Of a stretch of 64,000 nt of DNA, positions 11,581-25,455 are shown one piece after another. Both the position numbers and the translations under genes were made by a program. The notes beneath the pieces were generated by a model. The model had not been told where the DNA came from and made no database searches. It was given only the letters and a program-made list of their open reading frames with translations. How positions within the stretch are numbered: the stretch's first letter is position 1; each line of letters starts with the position of its first letter. The stretch is taken from contig CM041084.1 in NCBI GenBank assembly GCA_023079485.1, forward strand, positions 131,674,292 through 131,738,291. The letters are read 5' to 3'. This DNA is from Archilochus colubris (lineage: Eukaryota > Chordata > Aves > Apodiformes > Trochilidae).

Positions 11581-14500
11581 GTATAAATGATGTGAAGCTT
11601 ATAGTTAGCCCTGCCACTTATACTTTGACAGTAGTTCTGTGTTTGGTTTCCAAACTAAGAATGTGATCTATATTTTAGGTGATAAATAGTGGTTTGTACT
11701 ACTTGTAAATATGTATACATCTAAAAGTGACTTTTCAGGACTACAGTCAAATCTTAAGAGAATCTGAATAGTCAATTTCATAAATTAAATCATATCGATA
11801 TCACAGGTGTCTTTGTATAACTTATTTTTTGCTGTAATTTTCCAAATTGCTTATAGTATGTCTTCTCTCTGAAATAATGATGTAAAGCCTATATACTTTA
11901 AAGTACACAGAATAAGAGTCTTTCTGAAATCTCACACTTTGCATAATTGAAAACCAGAGTGAAACGATAAAGGTATAAACTTATGTTGTATATATTTGTA
12001 TAGTTTTTTCTTTAGGTTATGACTACTTGTATATATTCACAATACCTGTGTATGATTACAGAACATTAGAATATAAGTAGAAACACTAGGGTTTCTATTT
12101 ATATATGAAATATATGGCGGAGAGAGGTTGAAACCCTAATAATTTCTATGAAATAATTATTGTTTAAATACAGTGACTTTTAAGAGGCGTAATAAGGCAT
12201 GCTGGTGATGAATTGTGATGTTTTCAGAAATACTGCAAAACAGTAAAAAGTCCAAATGGCTGTGTATTAATAGAAAAGCATATATAAATCTTATAAACTC
12301 TGAGCCAATAAAAAGGAAGTGGTTACTTCAAATCGGAAATAGCAGATATAATGGTTGATTTGGCTATTGCTTTACAAGAGGGGCTATCTAAATTTTCCAT
12401 AGCAACCGTTAAATAGCACTTGATATATTAACTTCATGGCTAACTTCTGAATATGAATTCCTTTAAGAAGGTTGTTAAGGTTTCTTCTGGATTCAGATCA
12501 CATTTCATCGTCTTTTTAGCAAAAATAAAACTACTTTTGGATGCAGAATCAAAACAGAACCAGAAAATTCCGCAGTACCATAGAAGCATTCCCTCCAAAG
12601 AAATACTTTTTAAAAATTTCCTGAAGCTATAGTTTAGTAGGCATTTTAACTCAGTGAAGCAGTTCCCTTCAAATGATGCTGTGTTACATGAAAGCTAATA
12701 CAAATGTGTAAATCGTTGAGTCATCATATAGAAACTTAAATAAGGAGAAGGATTTCTGTGTTTTTCCCCTAAAAATATAAAATTAAAGGTGCTCATGTAT
12801 GCAAGTTCAATAGTTATTTTTTATATGGTTTTTTTTCATTAGTTATATAGTCACATTTGCATTAGTTTATCTGAACCTGTTAGATTACTGATTGTATCTA
12901 TAACTACTCAGATATTGCTGAAAGTTTCAGCTATCAGAAAATTGGCTTAATTAAGGAATCTTGGCTTGAAAATCCTATTTTTTTTTTCTACAGAAATTGA
13001 TTTCTCAAAAATAAAATATAATAAATAAAGTACAATCAATGAAAATAAAGGACAAAAGTGATAGTACTGCAAATAGATACAAAAGCCAGGATTTAAGCAG
13101 TGAGATGGAGAAAAACTTTTCCAGGGCTTTATTGAAGAGAAAGCTTTATAGATAATTCCTACAGATATCTGAAAGGAAAATCTGACATGAAGGGGAATAT
13201 CTCTAGTTCTTGAAATTCCTTGGGCCTATTAAGTGATCCTGAGTTCTCTGATCCTCTTGAATGCAGGCTGCAGGTTACTTGAGTCATCTTACGAGATATA
13301 AGCTTCTCCGAGCTCCTAACAGTCACAATCATTTTTCCTTGTTTTTAATCCTTTGTCTTTCTGTATTCTGACAGCAGAATACCTCTAAGTAGTCAAGTAC
13401 CATCTAAAGCATAAACTTTACCGAGTGTGTTTCTATCCATTGAAAAACACTAAGCAGTTTTCCATATTTTATTTATCAGACATTACTTTTTAAACTATTT
13501 TTCTCATTTATTTTTACTCTTTTTCCAAACTTAATGCTTACTTTAAGTTACATTCTTTTTGTAGGTGAAGGTGTTAGTTTTGTCTTGTTAGTTCCATCTG
13601 CTTAATCAATGTCATTTTGATATCAAGCAACCACCTCTCTTCCCTCTCTTTGAGGGTGGTGAAAAGATGGGACAGGTTCCCAGGGGAGAAAGTTGAGGCC
13701 TCAACCCTGGAGATATTAAAGGTGAGACTTGATGAGGCTCTGAGCAACCTGATCTAGTTGAGGATGTCCCTGCATACTGCTGTGGGGTTGGACTAGATGA
13801 ACTTTAGAGCTCTCTTCCAACCCAGTAATTCTGTGATTCTATGACTCCTGTCTTTTTATTTGACTTTATTAAGTATGTGAAAAAACTGTTCAGTATTCAC
13901 TGTCCACCAAACAGCAAATGTTGTTCTGCAGTCTCTCATTCTGTAAAGTCTCAGCTGGAACAGTTTTGTATCTGATGTCGCTGTGTATCCACCAGTGTGG
14001 GTGACCTGCAGGCAAATATGTCACACAGGTGTATCTGTCAAAATTAGTTGCCTTCTTTGTAATTCATGGCTCCTTTCATTTATCTTGAAGTCTCTTCTGG
14101 CAATGTTTTCTTCTCCCTGCCATGCACATGCAGAGTAATTACTTCGCTCTCTTTCACCTTTTCTCTGTTTACATTGCCATCTATCAGATTTCAAAGTCTT
14201 TAGTTCACCAGTTCTAGGACACCTTTACGTTATCTGAAAACCTTACAGGGCTTTCTCAAGAGCACCCTGCTGCTCAGTACCCCACTCCAATTTACCTTGA
14301 CTCTCTAAGGTGATGACCAGCATGCTGCTGGTCACACTGCTGTAGCTACTCAGATTGAACACAGATAAGAAAGACATCATGGCTGAACATGCTGACCTTA
14401 CACTTCTCTTTCCATCCCCCAGTTCACAATACAGGCTAGTTCATAACTTGAGAGTCACCTGTTTTAAATTGGGTGGCATGCACATGATCTCAATGTGCAT

Positions 14501-15131
14501 CTCATGGTGATGTTCTCAAGATTTTTATCCCAATTGGATTTAAAATTAAAATATTAGCAGTTTCTCCCAAATAAAAAGTTGCTGAAAACTTTGCTATATG
14601 AAATTCTTTCTCAACTTACCTGTCTCAGAGGTCAGGTTAGTTACTGAGGACACCACAGTTTGTGCTGGGTTTTTTGGGTTTGTTTTTTTTTTTTTTGTCT
14701 TTCACTTAGCATTTGAGGTTATTGTTCGGAGTAAAAAAAACTTGTTTGTGCACCTTTTGTGCCAGATGTGAGGTTTGTTTCAGGCAGTATTTCTGTTTCT
14801 TCACTTAGAGAAAGAAAATTTTGCTTTCATTTTGGTTTATTACTTTTGTTTTACCAGTCAGAAATTTTCTAACATCCATTTTTGGTGAAATGTCTCAGTT
14901 ACTCAGACTGTTTTCTTATTGATGTAACTTCTCAGTCCTATGAAATATGTGTCCATTTTTCAAGTGTTCTAACATGTTGCTACTGATTTCTGAATAAATT
15001 TGGAAGTAGAAGTTTATAGAGAAATGTGCTCTATGGTCATCATTATCTTTAGATTACAGTGAGGGAAAACATCATGAAAGAAGCATCCTTTAAAATGTCT
15101 GAAATATCTGTGCTGTTTATTCCATATTCAG
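11581..15131 (+). other. RIMS2: RIMS2 intron
   Basis: AT-rich intron with one plus-strand CR1 3' end (13653-13845), a slightly GC-richer stretch around 13900-14460 that I cannot assign, and a poly-T run (14683-14696). No exon with matching phase was found. Confidence 0.7.
13653..13845 (+). mobile_element. CR1 LINE 3' end fragment
   Basis: Sense-strand CR1 end: GAGGCTCTGAGCAACCTGAT, GGGGTTGGACTAGATGAACT, ending AATTCTGTGATTCTATGAC. Short 5'-truncated copy in ordinary orientation to the host gene. Confidence 0.93.
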
Positions 15132-15197
15132 GAGGACTAGGCAGGAGAGAAGAGTGCCTAATTCATATTATGATGACACAGCCTATACTCCTGAAAG
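15132..15197 (+). CDS. RIMS2: RIMS2 cassette exon, 66 nt, phase 2-2 ('RTRQERRVPNSYYDDTAYTP')
   Basis: This is a predicted cassette of the RIM2 linker. The acceptor is GTTTATTCCATATTCAG ending at 15131; the donor is GAAAG|GTATTT at 15198. In phase 2 it reads R-RTRQERRVPNSYYDDTAYTP-E and ends in AG. Length is 66 nt. The arginine-rich start and the tyrosine/aspartate-rich second half (SYYDDTAYTPER) look like linker sequence and use ordinary codons. It joins in frame to the 63-nt exon at 17394, giving ...TPE-R-WYNGASS. No domain is visible. A longer reading frame in another phase overlaps it, but that frame has no splice support. Confidence 0.77.
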
Positions 15198-17393
15198 GTA
15201 TTTTAGTTTATATAATAAAAATAAAGTTCAATAATACTTTTCTGAACTGTAGTATAAAATTTTTAATTATCATAGATTAATAGTATTTAATTTTACTGTT
15301 CACTTCATGCGCTATTTCTTTAAATCCAGAACAACTAATTCCATAGTTTTAATTATGCAGTTTTCTTTTAGCATTCCATTAACTTGACTTTTGATTTATG
15401 TATCTATTCTTAGTGTAGTTTTTAACTAGAAAAATTAGTCATTAGATGTGGGTAGAAAACAGAATAGTACTGAGGCACTGGGTAAAACTGAAGAACTGAG
15501 GGGTTTTTCTCCACTTAACTTCAGCATATTTCTAGTGGTTAACCTTTTCAGTCACCATGTGTGACTACAGGGTGATTTAGAATCCTCAAGTTTCATTCTT
15601 TGAACAAACTGAGTCACTCAGAAGGTCCTCAGCTATTGTCACATTCCTGCCTGTATTGGCTTAAAAAGGACTAACTGAATGTCTTCAAATTAGTTTTAGG
15701 TGCATACTTCACTAAAACCAAAAATACTCTTGTTCTTCCTAAACTGTTATATACATGTAGTGTATTACAGTTAATATAATATAACTAAAATCTGATGAGT
15801 AATCTGAAAACATTTGGAGCGTCTCTGGAAATTGTTATTTGATAAAAGCATTTAATGTTTAAAGAACTGAGTGAAGTCCAAAAAAAAAGGAAATCTGAAG
15901 AGAGAAGCAAGTTGATATTCCTTTTCCTTTTTTATAATTATATCGTTTATATTTCCCTATTCATTTGATAACCAGTATCTGATTTTTTTCCTATAGTATG
16001 AGAGCAGGTAAAGCAGAGATTATCTTCTAATCATAGAAAGAAATTTGGGTTTTATTTGATACAGTTGTATTTAACAAAAATTGCAATGTGCTGCAATTTT
16101 AAAATCATGCTTATGCATTTATGGTGTCTGTGGTTAAGTACTTCCACAGAGGAATTTTTCTTAAAATACTGTCCAATTGGAGAGACAGGCTTCAGTTTTA
16201 AGGATACAGATGATCAGGGAGAGTGTAAAGATGTACTTATTCTACAGCTGTATTATAATTTAGATAGAACTAAATTTAAATCTCAAATAAAACTAAATTA
16301 GAATAAACTAAAATCACTTTAATGCAGAGATTGACCTGTCTGCAAGCTATGCAAAGAAATGCCATTCTGCATACCATCCAATTTGATACAGAAGAAAAAA
16401 GAGAAGCTGAATGACATTCACAACTACTCCACACCATCTTCTCTAAGCATAATGACCACGAAGTGTAGGGCTATTTCGTTTGTAAGCATATTGCAAAACC
16501 TCAGAATCTGAAAAGGTAGAAAATAATGGAGTGAACCAAATTGTACCGCTGTGATTCCCAGGAATAGCTTAATGAAAACCCTTTTATGACTGTGTCCAAG
16601 CCATTAAAACCTCATCCTGCAGGCTTTGGCTTGCTTTTCCAGTAAAAAGGAAGATTTATAACCAAGTTGATAATATGGTGGTACCTCAATCTTTTCTAAA
16701 ATGCCCTGCCTTGCTTCTCACTCATTGTCATGTTGAAAACATTGATTACTGGAAAGATTACAGTTCTCTGGCTTTAATCAAGTAAGATCCAGAAAAATGG
16801 AGCTCCACAGATCAGGTTGAAACTTCTTTAAAAAGTGTTGGATGATTTTTATGTATTCTTTATAATAACAACTTAAAAATTATTAATTTTCATTGTCTGA
16901 TTTGAATAAAGTTATTTTTCTTCAACCTCTCAACTAGCTGTAAAAAAACCCCATCCTATCAAATAGAAAAAAAAAGCTTAAAAACTTAGATATTTGAAGT
17001 TTATAGGGGTATTTTAAATGATTGCTACATATCACATTATTTTTGTTAATGTTAGATCTATACAATTACTTTAAAAGCATTACGACATTAAGAAAAATTA
17101 AGGGTTTAGTTGGTATGTATAGTACTGAAATTAATGGCTAAATTCCCCAAAAGAATAAGGGTGAAATATGTTATGAATTGTACCAGGAAAAAATGAAACA
17201 CAATTCGTTTGTTTTTTAATTAAAAAGATCTGGGAGCCTTCGTACCTGAGAGAAAATAGGAAGTGTACAAATTGATCTGGAAAAATTTGGAAAGCTCCAC
17301 GTTTTGTTGAGAAGTTGTCATATGAATTAAGAGTGTTATTTATAATACATTTGTTCCTTTATAACATTTCTTTATTTTAACTGCATTGTAAAG
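15198..17393 (+). other. RIMS2: RIMS2 intron
   Basis: AT-rich intron without recognisable repeats. It contains an 11-nt frame-breaking pseudo-exon (15997-16007) with good splice signals. Confidence 0.7.
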
Positions 17394-17456
17394 GTGGTAC
17401 AATGGTGCAAGTTCATGGGCAGATCATGTAGTCAATGGTTCAGCTGAAAATTATGG
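17394..17456 (+). CDS. RIMS2: RIMS2 cassette exon, 63 nt, phase 2-2 ('WYNGASSWADHVVNGSAENY')
   Basis: This is a predicted cassette of the RIM2 linker. The acceptor follows CTTTATTTTAACTGCATTG and ends TAAAG at 17393. The donor TATGG|GTAAGT at 17457 is close to consensus. In phase 2 it reads WYNGASSWADHVVNGSAENY and ends in GG, so the last codon is glycine whatever exon follows. Joined to 23686 it gives ...ENYG-SETVDVF. Two tryptophans in 21 residues are unusual for a disordered linker and could mark a short binding motif, but I know of no assigned partner. Confidence 0.75.
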
Positions 17457-20400
17457 GTAAGTAAAGAGTGTAGTATTACAGATATAGCTAAAATATATTT
17501 CTAATATTTATAGTAAGGGTTGGTTTACAATTGTACCAAAGTTTTCCTATGTGTATATTTTTCTTGATGTCTTTCTTGACTCAGTACTGAGGCACAGTTA
17601 TGTGGTAATTTCAAGATTAAGCTGTTTTGTTCAGTTACAAATAGAAAAAGAACATTATATTTGTTTTATCTATTTTGAAAACATGTTCCCACTGTTCAGT
17701 GCTACTTTAATGAAAAAAGGGCTTTTTGACTGATAATAGCTGCATACATTCACAGTGCTGGGGAATGTGTCTTTGAAACCTAATACTTTTCAGTTTTAGA
17801 AATCCAGTTCTAACCTGGATTCCTGTATGATTAATGCATAACCCATGCAAAGTGCTATATACTGTAACTTACAGCTTTTTTTATTCCTATCTGTAGCTAG
17901 CTCCTGATTAAGGGAGCAGACAGATTTTCCTTGTTATTAGTTCTTTGTCTCTACTGCTTCTCATTTTCTTCTTGCTCTTGCAACATTTTTCTTCTTTATT
18001 TTTACTTAATTCCTTTGTGAATGTGCACGGAACTTTGGTTCTTTCTTCCCTTCTATCCTGTAACAGGAGCTGGATTATGCCAGTGGCAAACTTTGGCTGA
18101 CTGAAACAAACAAACACATCTTGGTCCAAGTTGCTGATAGATCCTTAAGTTCTTGAATAAAACACTCACAGAGTTAATAGAGTTAATTTTCCTCAATAAA
18201 GATTGAGTTACAAAACTCTTTTTAAAAAAATATTTGTTATGAAATTATACAAAATAACATTAAACATTGGTGTCTCAAACACTATAATTTTGTGCATAGA
18301 GATTTTAATAACATGTAAATTGTGCATAAATATTCCTTGTTACTAAATTCATTACTAACCATACTTTGAAATTTGTGCTTCTGCTTATTCTTTTGTAGTG
18401 TTAAAACTCAATTTGTCTCTCTGGTGCAATATATATGTAGCTAAACCAAATCACTGGAAAGATATTGGACTACACTCAGTTGAATATGACAAATCATAGA
18501 AAATTATACTACCTGTACTATATATTGAAAACAGAAGATATTTATATAAAAGGGATTAGTCACAGTTCACCAGTATTATTAAGGTTATTTAAATAAAACT
18601 GTGATTTATATTTGTCCTGTATAAGCTGACTAAAACAGGAATTCTGTTGAAGTAATTCAGAAACAGGAACATATAAATGAATTTGGACTTGAAACTAAAA
18701 AAAACCCACAAAGTTTTAGGAAACAAGAATTAATTCTTCAGTATTTTATTGCAAGATTATCTTTTCTTTTGAGAGAAGTTTATAAGGATCTTTTGACTCA
18801 GCATTAGTGCAGCCACAGAAACTTGAGACCATATTTCTTCCACAGCTTTTTGTACCTGAGTGCCACTGTTTTCTGGCTCTTCAATTTTAAAGTACTTGAA
18901 GTATGCACTTTATTTGTGCATATTGCAAAGGCTGTGCTTGTTAGTTCTTCCTGGGAAACTGTGCAAGCATAGTGAAAAAAGGAAACAATTGAAGAAGGTT
19001 GGAAAGTGCTTAGTGTAAACAAAGGTTGCTGCATTTGAATATCCAAGCTCTACTAGGAAATGCTTCTAATTTTTAGTTTCTCAAGCTTCTCTGTGCACTG
19101 TCTTGTATATCACTTAGTCATGAAATACATGTTCACTAAAAGCCTTGAATTTTCCTGTCATTGTTCATATGTTATGATACAATATTCAGCTGAGTGGGTG
19201 AAATCTTGCTTTCTGAAATGGGAAAAAATGTGTAATAAAATTATAATATGAAGCTGAAACTGTTATACCTTGGAACATATCTAATACTTTTATTAAAATT
19301 CAGATTATTATCTTGGAAACAATTGCAGCAGTATTTTCAGTTACAAAATTGAGTTGAGGCAGGGGGTGGGGAGAGGATTAAATTATCTTATTTGAGAATT
19401 TTGAGTTAGCTTTTGAATGCTAATCAGTTTTATCATAACCTTCAGTGAGTCATCTCATGAAGACATAGATATATGATAGAGATATATGTTCAGGCAGTGT
19501 GATTCTTTAATATGTATGCATTGAGGTTCTATATTAAAGATACCAAAAGTTGGAAGTTGTTGGCAAAATACAAGGTAATTTAGGAGTCAACAGGATATAT
19601 AAATGAAAATGTATCTTACAAGTACCAGAAACAATGTAAAAACGAACATGTAACATATAGTATTACAGCAAAAATCTTCAAACGTTTAAATGAGTAGTGA
19701 AGGAATACCTCAAAACGTTTAATATTTCAGGCACAGAATAAAGATATGAGCAAATGTTAATATGATAAAGTTAGTGCAAGCTATATAAATTCTTAAGATG
19801 CAAGGTGAAAGATATGTTACTTGCATTCCTTGGTTGACCTCTGTCTTGGGAATTGGTGGTCTCCAAGCTTCTTTTTTTGAGAAATTACCTTTGAGTAAAA
19901 TACTGGAAATGTTTTTTAAAGTTACTTAAAATTAACTAGTTCAGTGAAATTATCACTTTTACTAGCTCGTCTGCTGTTTTTGCTTTCATTTGAATGCTGT
20001 TACAAGTACCTTTAGCTGGAAGTTAAGCAGCCTCTTTCTCAAAGGCATTCATCACTTCCATTTGTTTAATGTTGAGATTTTCTAGGAAGAAAATTTTGTT
20101 TACATATATTTAGTATTTGGTCTTTGGTTGCTTCTCTATTTCTCCCAAATACACAACATTATTTGGGTTTTATTTTACAGATAAATATAATATGAAGTAC
20201 TTCAGCACATCATTTCGTTGTTAACTGTCCCAGTATTGACACTGCTAGTTGTATTTATTGATATTTAGTTGTAATATCTAGCATAAAGCACTGACTGCAT
20301 CCAGTGAATCATAAACTAATGTGAATTGGAAAGAACCCTGAAATAATGATCTGGTCTAAATCCCTACTTAAAGCAGAGCTTTGTTATTTGGTAAAGATAT

Positions 20401-23400
20401 AGATGAAAGTAATTCTGCATAGATATGTTCTGCATAGTTATATGTACTGTCTTTAAGCATTTTTATAATTGTAGCATCTCACCATGTGTTAGCTTTATTA
20501 ATGTATATAACAGCTTCACCAAAGTGACTGCTATGCCGCATGCAGTCTGTAAGCAAGCTGTAAGCAACAGAGTTTCTGTAGCTGTAGCAGTCTGTGTGTA
20601 GCAGTGTGGAGCACAATGTGTGTGGGATCACATACATTCTCTGCTTTGTCTGCTTAGCTGAGTTTGCAAGTAGAAAAGTAGTCCAGATACTGGCATGTTA
20701 CAATTTATTCATGCCTGTGACTGCCATGTAGTTATCATACACCACGACAGCGTAATCTGCATGTGAATCAATCATACAAGTGTGTGCATATATGTGTATA
20801 GGTATATATACTACATATATGTATATAAAGTGTGATAGAATGTTACTGCAGAGAAAAATACCTTGCTTTGCTGACATTTTTTTTTCCCATGAGAGTACAT
20901 AAAAGCATTACATTCCTGGCTTATAAAACTATAGCAGCACATAATTTTATATTACATTTCTTTATAGGTACAGATAAGTGATTTGGTGAGCTGTCCAGTC
21001 ATCAGTTTATCTAGAAGTCTGGCAGTACACAGCTCCTTTCCATCTTTCCATTTTCTATTTCCATATTTATAACTCAAATTTAAGTTTGCTAGGTACTAGA
21101 AATCTCAACTGTTTGTAGACATGCTTATCAATGTTGTGCTAACAGAGGATCTTGTGTCTGTGACTAAACAGTGAAGTTCCTATAGCTAGTAGAAGAATAA
21201 CATGTCCAAGGATAGAAATCCAGCAGCCATCCACAGACACTGACAGGTATTATCATTGTATATTAGCTGCAGTTTGACATTATGATAATTAGAAAGTGTA
21301 TTGCTGTATTTTTCATGTTCTGTGCTCAGTGTTTCTAGAAGAAAAAAAGATGCACTATGAGCTGAATTGTGGTGTGCTGTAATCCTACAGCAATTCTATT
21401 TTTATTTCTTCAGTTTTTTGTTACAAGAACAACCTAGTACTAAAATTGTGATTGGCATTATCTCATAGCTTGCTTTTTTAGTCTTGAACACAGTAAAAGA
21501 ATTTAACCTGGGCTGTCAAATAAACAGCTTTCACTTATTTTGGGGAAAAAATAACTTTTATTTGTGTTGTAAGCTGTTATGAATGCTTACTTTTTAAAAG
21601 TGTTCATATGAGACTTTCTTTATACATAAGTATAGATCAATAACTGTATTATTTTTTTTGAAAATTCACATTTTTATTTGTGAAGAAAAGTAACAAATCT
21701 GAGAAATTAAAAATTAGAAATGGTTATTTTCTGCATTGGGAAAAGAATTAGCTTTTGAAATTTCCAGAATGTGAATTAGAACAATGCAGATAAATCAGTA
21801 GTTAAAGCAACATGTTGTAGCATCTTTGGTTAGATACTGTAGTTACTAGAATTTACAGTGGTACTGAAATAGTATGGGATTTTAATTTCTAATTTTTAAT
21901 GGGTGTGAAATACAAAAATAGATCATGGATACTCTCAGAGTTTTCTGCATGGTGACTTATATAGACCTCAAACAGTTTCAGTGTGATAGGTGTGCTTGGT
22001 CAAGAAGCAAGGCACAGCTCTTCCTCAGTGCAGGGAGAGTTGTGCCCACAACTGTGGATCTTGACTGGGGAGCACACCACCTCCCACGAGTGTTTTCCTT
22101 AGCAAAGATAGAAAGATGCTATGGTAGGCAACAATAAATGGGGGATGTCAGTGTTCAACATTCCCCAAACTGTATTTGTTATAATGAAACTGTATTTTTT
22201 ATAACCCTATCTGTTAGCAAAGATAAACAGTTCTAGCATACATTATATTATATGAATATTGAATACTCAAACTTAGGTTTCTCCCTCTAAAAATTAGCAA
22301 TTCATATGATATGAATGATAATGAGAAAAGAGGAAACTTTCATGTAGATAATTTGGGGGCATAAGATTTCACAAATTTTATCTGGAAATTTCTGAACTTT
22401 TCTTCTTATTTACTCGAGTGTTTTAAAATCTCAGCCCCCACCTTTATGGCTGGATTGTGACACTGATGTATAGTTGGTGGTAGGTGAGGAGCTTCAGTGC
22501 CCAAGCAGATAATTGAACTGATAGTTTTTTATAAAAGGGACAATTCATTTCTGAAGATTTGGATCATATAGCACGTTTACTGTTAAAAGGACAAAAAATA
22601 TGTGAGGACAAAGAAAAGACAGTAAAGCTGTTGATTTGTTCTTTATATCTGTATGATCTAAAACTACACAGTGAAGCTATCAAGTGGAAGACAGTCAGTA
22701 TGCTTTTATAGCCCTCCATTTGTTGCTGTAGGTACTGAGAAGTTTGCAGCATGTAGCCTCTAACTTGGTGGTAACAACTCAGTTTTCAAATCCTTCATTC
22801 TACAAAACAAAAGTGGTGCCAAAGCTTCATCTAAAAGCAAAAGGTTCAATGCCAAAATCCATATTCTCCTCCACTTCTGGGAAGTGGGTGCTTTTCCACT
22901 TGAAGTAAATGCCAGCTGCAGATTATGGAAAACTGACTATTGAATATGAAAATTTTGAGGCATTTAACTACTACTGGTTTCTATTGTGGCTCCATGGTAC
23001 TCTGCAGAATACAAAACCTGCCACCTAAGCCATTAGTATTGATCACAATAGTAAAAATGCTTTCCTGCCTTCTAAACCAGGCAGTGGATAAAATCCCTAA
23101 CATCCTAAAAATACTTTTAATACTATAACTAAGGAGAATGAGGCATTGAGAGTAACAAGTGAAAGAGCCTTATCTTCTCAGTAAGTGTTTATGAGAATCA
23201 TGTGGCTACTACTCACCTGTTTCTCTGTGTGTCCTGTGGGGATATGGAAGAAGAGAGAAATAGAGAATGGAATGATACCTCTCACCAGGTTGCCCAGTAA
23301 AGGCTGCTGTGATCTCCAGTAGTTCCCTGCTTACTGGCAGGAGAAGGTTGTGCTAGCTCTATGTGATGACAGACCCAAAGAAGAAACTCTTTGTGAGCTC

Positions 23401-23685
23401 AATGATTTTCTTAAATATGTGGGTAGGCAAGGCAGGGGTGGGTTGTATGGAACTTGGTTACATTATCTTCTACAATTCTGTTGAATTTAGGAATATTTTT
23501 TCTTGGAATTTATTCCTATAGTCTAAGAATTTATATCTGTGGTCATTTTTTTAACCACCATGCAGATGGCTGACACCTTTCTCACCTTCCTTAGCACTGA
23601 AACCTCTCATAAACTGTGACCTAAACTAAGCAACATTCATATCAAAGCTAAGGTTGTGTTTCTTTGTCTATCCACAATGTAAAAG
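17457..23685 (+). other. RIMS2: RIMS2 intron
   Basis: AT-rich intron of about 6.2 kb with no CR1 fragment that I can recognise. A short GC-richer block with a 70-codon open frame lies at 21925-22137; I could not identify it. Nothing else is supported. Confidence 0.7.
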
Positions 23686-23757
23686 AAGCGAGACAGTGGA
23701 TGTTTTTGCTGATGAAGCTTCCCATTCAGAAACAGAACTGATAGAAGAAGAAGTGAG
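23686..23757 (+). CDS. RIMS2: RIMS2 cassette exon, 72 nt, phase 2-2, acidic ('SETVDVFADEASHSETELIE')
   Basis: This is a predicted cassette of the RIM2 linker. The donor is GTGAG|GTAATT at 23758. The acceptor lies after TTTCTTTGTCTATCCACAAT and is a tandem AAGAAG, so the start may be 23686 or 23689, a one-residue difference. In phase 2 it reads SETVDVFADEASHSETELIE followed by EEV, and ends in AG. The product is strongly acidic, in contrast to the basic exons on either side, so inclusion would change local charge markedly. It joins in frame to the recognised exon at 25276, about 1.5 kb downstream. Confidence 0.72.
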
Positions 23758-25275
23758 GTAATTTTGTTGTGGTTTTGTGCCAGGCTTAATGTACCTTTTC
23801 CTCCAGTCTTTAGTGCCTCAGCTTATAATTACCATTGTGTTTCACTGTGGTGTGTTTGCTTGTTAGGAGCTTATATATGTAGGTTCATGGTGAATGGTAT
23901 TATTCTGAGCCTGTCTGTGGCAGCTCTTTCATATGCTCTAGGAGTCCAATTACTACCTCATGGAAGGCCTGAGAGACATTCGTTTTAATGAATCTTTTAT
24001 CAACCTATTCAGCAAAGTTAGCTACCTTTGACACGAATATGCTCTGCCTCAGCACGGTTTTTGGAAATAAAATGCCATTAATAACATAAAACTCTTCATA
24101 ATGAGGCTGTGGCGAGTGCCTTTTTTGCTGCTAATTAGAATTTGGCTTCTGTTACACTTAATCACCATCCAGTCACTCTTTGTTTTAATTGATTTCATCA
24201 TAAAACGCATGACTTAGCTCAAGGAAAAGTCCTGAAGGGTACATGTTACACATTTCTATTTTATAGCTGCTCACTTATTCAAGGAGAGCTGTAAGGAGTG
24301 TGAATTTAATAAGAACCGCCATCAGAGTATGGATTTTACTTTAAAATTACCTCGATTTTATGTGTTTTAGGATATTGCTAGCAAATATTACTCCTTCCAG
24401 ACAGACCAATTACACTGTGAAAAAGGTGGGGCCTAACTGATTTCTGCAAGTAAAGGCATGATTAATTGCCTGAGATAGTAGAAGGCTAGATTACTTGATC
24501 AAGAAAATCTCTTTTACTTAATGCAGTTTCTCCCCATTGCATCTCTAATGGTAACTTTTTCCATTGCTGTGTTGACACAGTTCTTTAGGCTGTGGGTTAG
24601 AAAATTTGGGTTTTTTAAATTTTGTTTTGTTTCTATTATAAACCAACCTTTGTCTAGTTGGTGAAACCTTTGCAAGTATTAAGGATGTTGTAAAATTTCA
24701 TCTGACTACAGCTGGAGCATCGCAGATGAATTCACCACTATAGCCTAGCCTGTATTTTATAGACATCCTGAGTCTAATAGTATTTAAAAGTGCTTCATGG
24801 TAAACCGTAACATATGGAATGTGGATTTTCCTACAAACCAGAGTACAACCTCTAAAGATAATCCAGTCTGTAAAAATTTAGTCATGTAAGTAAAAATGCT
24901 CAACTAAAATGAACAATTAAATGAGTCCTTAGCTTAGTGAGACTTATTGTGTCAGTTATTCTTTTCCTCCAAGTTTGATGTATGTATTTCTAAATAAGAA
25001 CATTTTTACCCAGAAATTGTCAGGAAACAGACTATTGCATGGATAGTCATTACTGAGACATTGGAAACATTTCAGCCCATTTATGGAGCAAGCCAAATCA
25101 TACAATCACATCTTTAAAAATCTGTATGTTATCAAGAAGCGAACTCAGAAAACTTACGCTCACAGAAAAATGTACATATCAAAGTGATTTGCTCCAAACC
25201 AGTATCATGCAGAGTATTTTATAATTAACAGAAAAGTCAAAGGTCGACTGAGCTGCTTTTTGACTAACATTACAG
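23758..25275 (+). other. RIMS2: RIMS2 intron with possible conserved noncoding sequence
   Basis: This intron of about 1.5 kb has no repeats. Between about 23990 and 24480 it has higher sequence complexity with several homeodomain-type TAAT cores (for example CTAATTAG near 24133). This could be a conserved regulatory block, but the sequence alone cannot show that. Confidence 0.6.
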
Positions 25276-25455
25276 GAATTGTGAAGCAGCTGATAGACAG
25301 CCATATCAAAGATCCAGATCAACAGAGCAACGTCCTATGCTAGAGCGGATCAGCTCCCGCTCCCGGTCCACTGAACGTCCTGACTCAAACCTCATCAGGT
25401 CGATGCCTTCATTAATGACTGGAAGATCTGCCCCTCCTTCACCTGCCTTACCGAG
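25276..25455 (+). CDS. RIMS2: RIMS2 internal exon, 180 nt (RSRSTE / MPSLMTGRSAPPSPAL)
   Basis: This recognised exon of RIM2 lies in the linker between C2A and C2B. It reads NCEAADRQPYQRSRSTEQRP, then MLERISSRSRSTERPDSNLI, then RSMPSLMTGRSAPPSPALP. These are hallmark RIM2 sequences: the doubled RSRSTE(Q/R)RP, MPSLMTGR and APPSPAL motifs. The acceptor is CTAACATTACAG at 25275; the donor is CCGAG|GTGAAA at 25456. It enters and leaves in phase 2 and is 180 nt long. The many RSRS and SPxL motifs are likely sites for basophilic and proline-directed kinases (inference). Relative to the human protein as I remember it, the differences are conservative (for example H to Q after RQPY). Confidence 0.97.
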
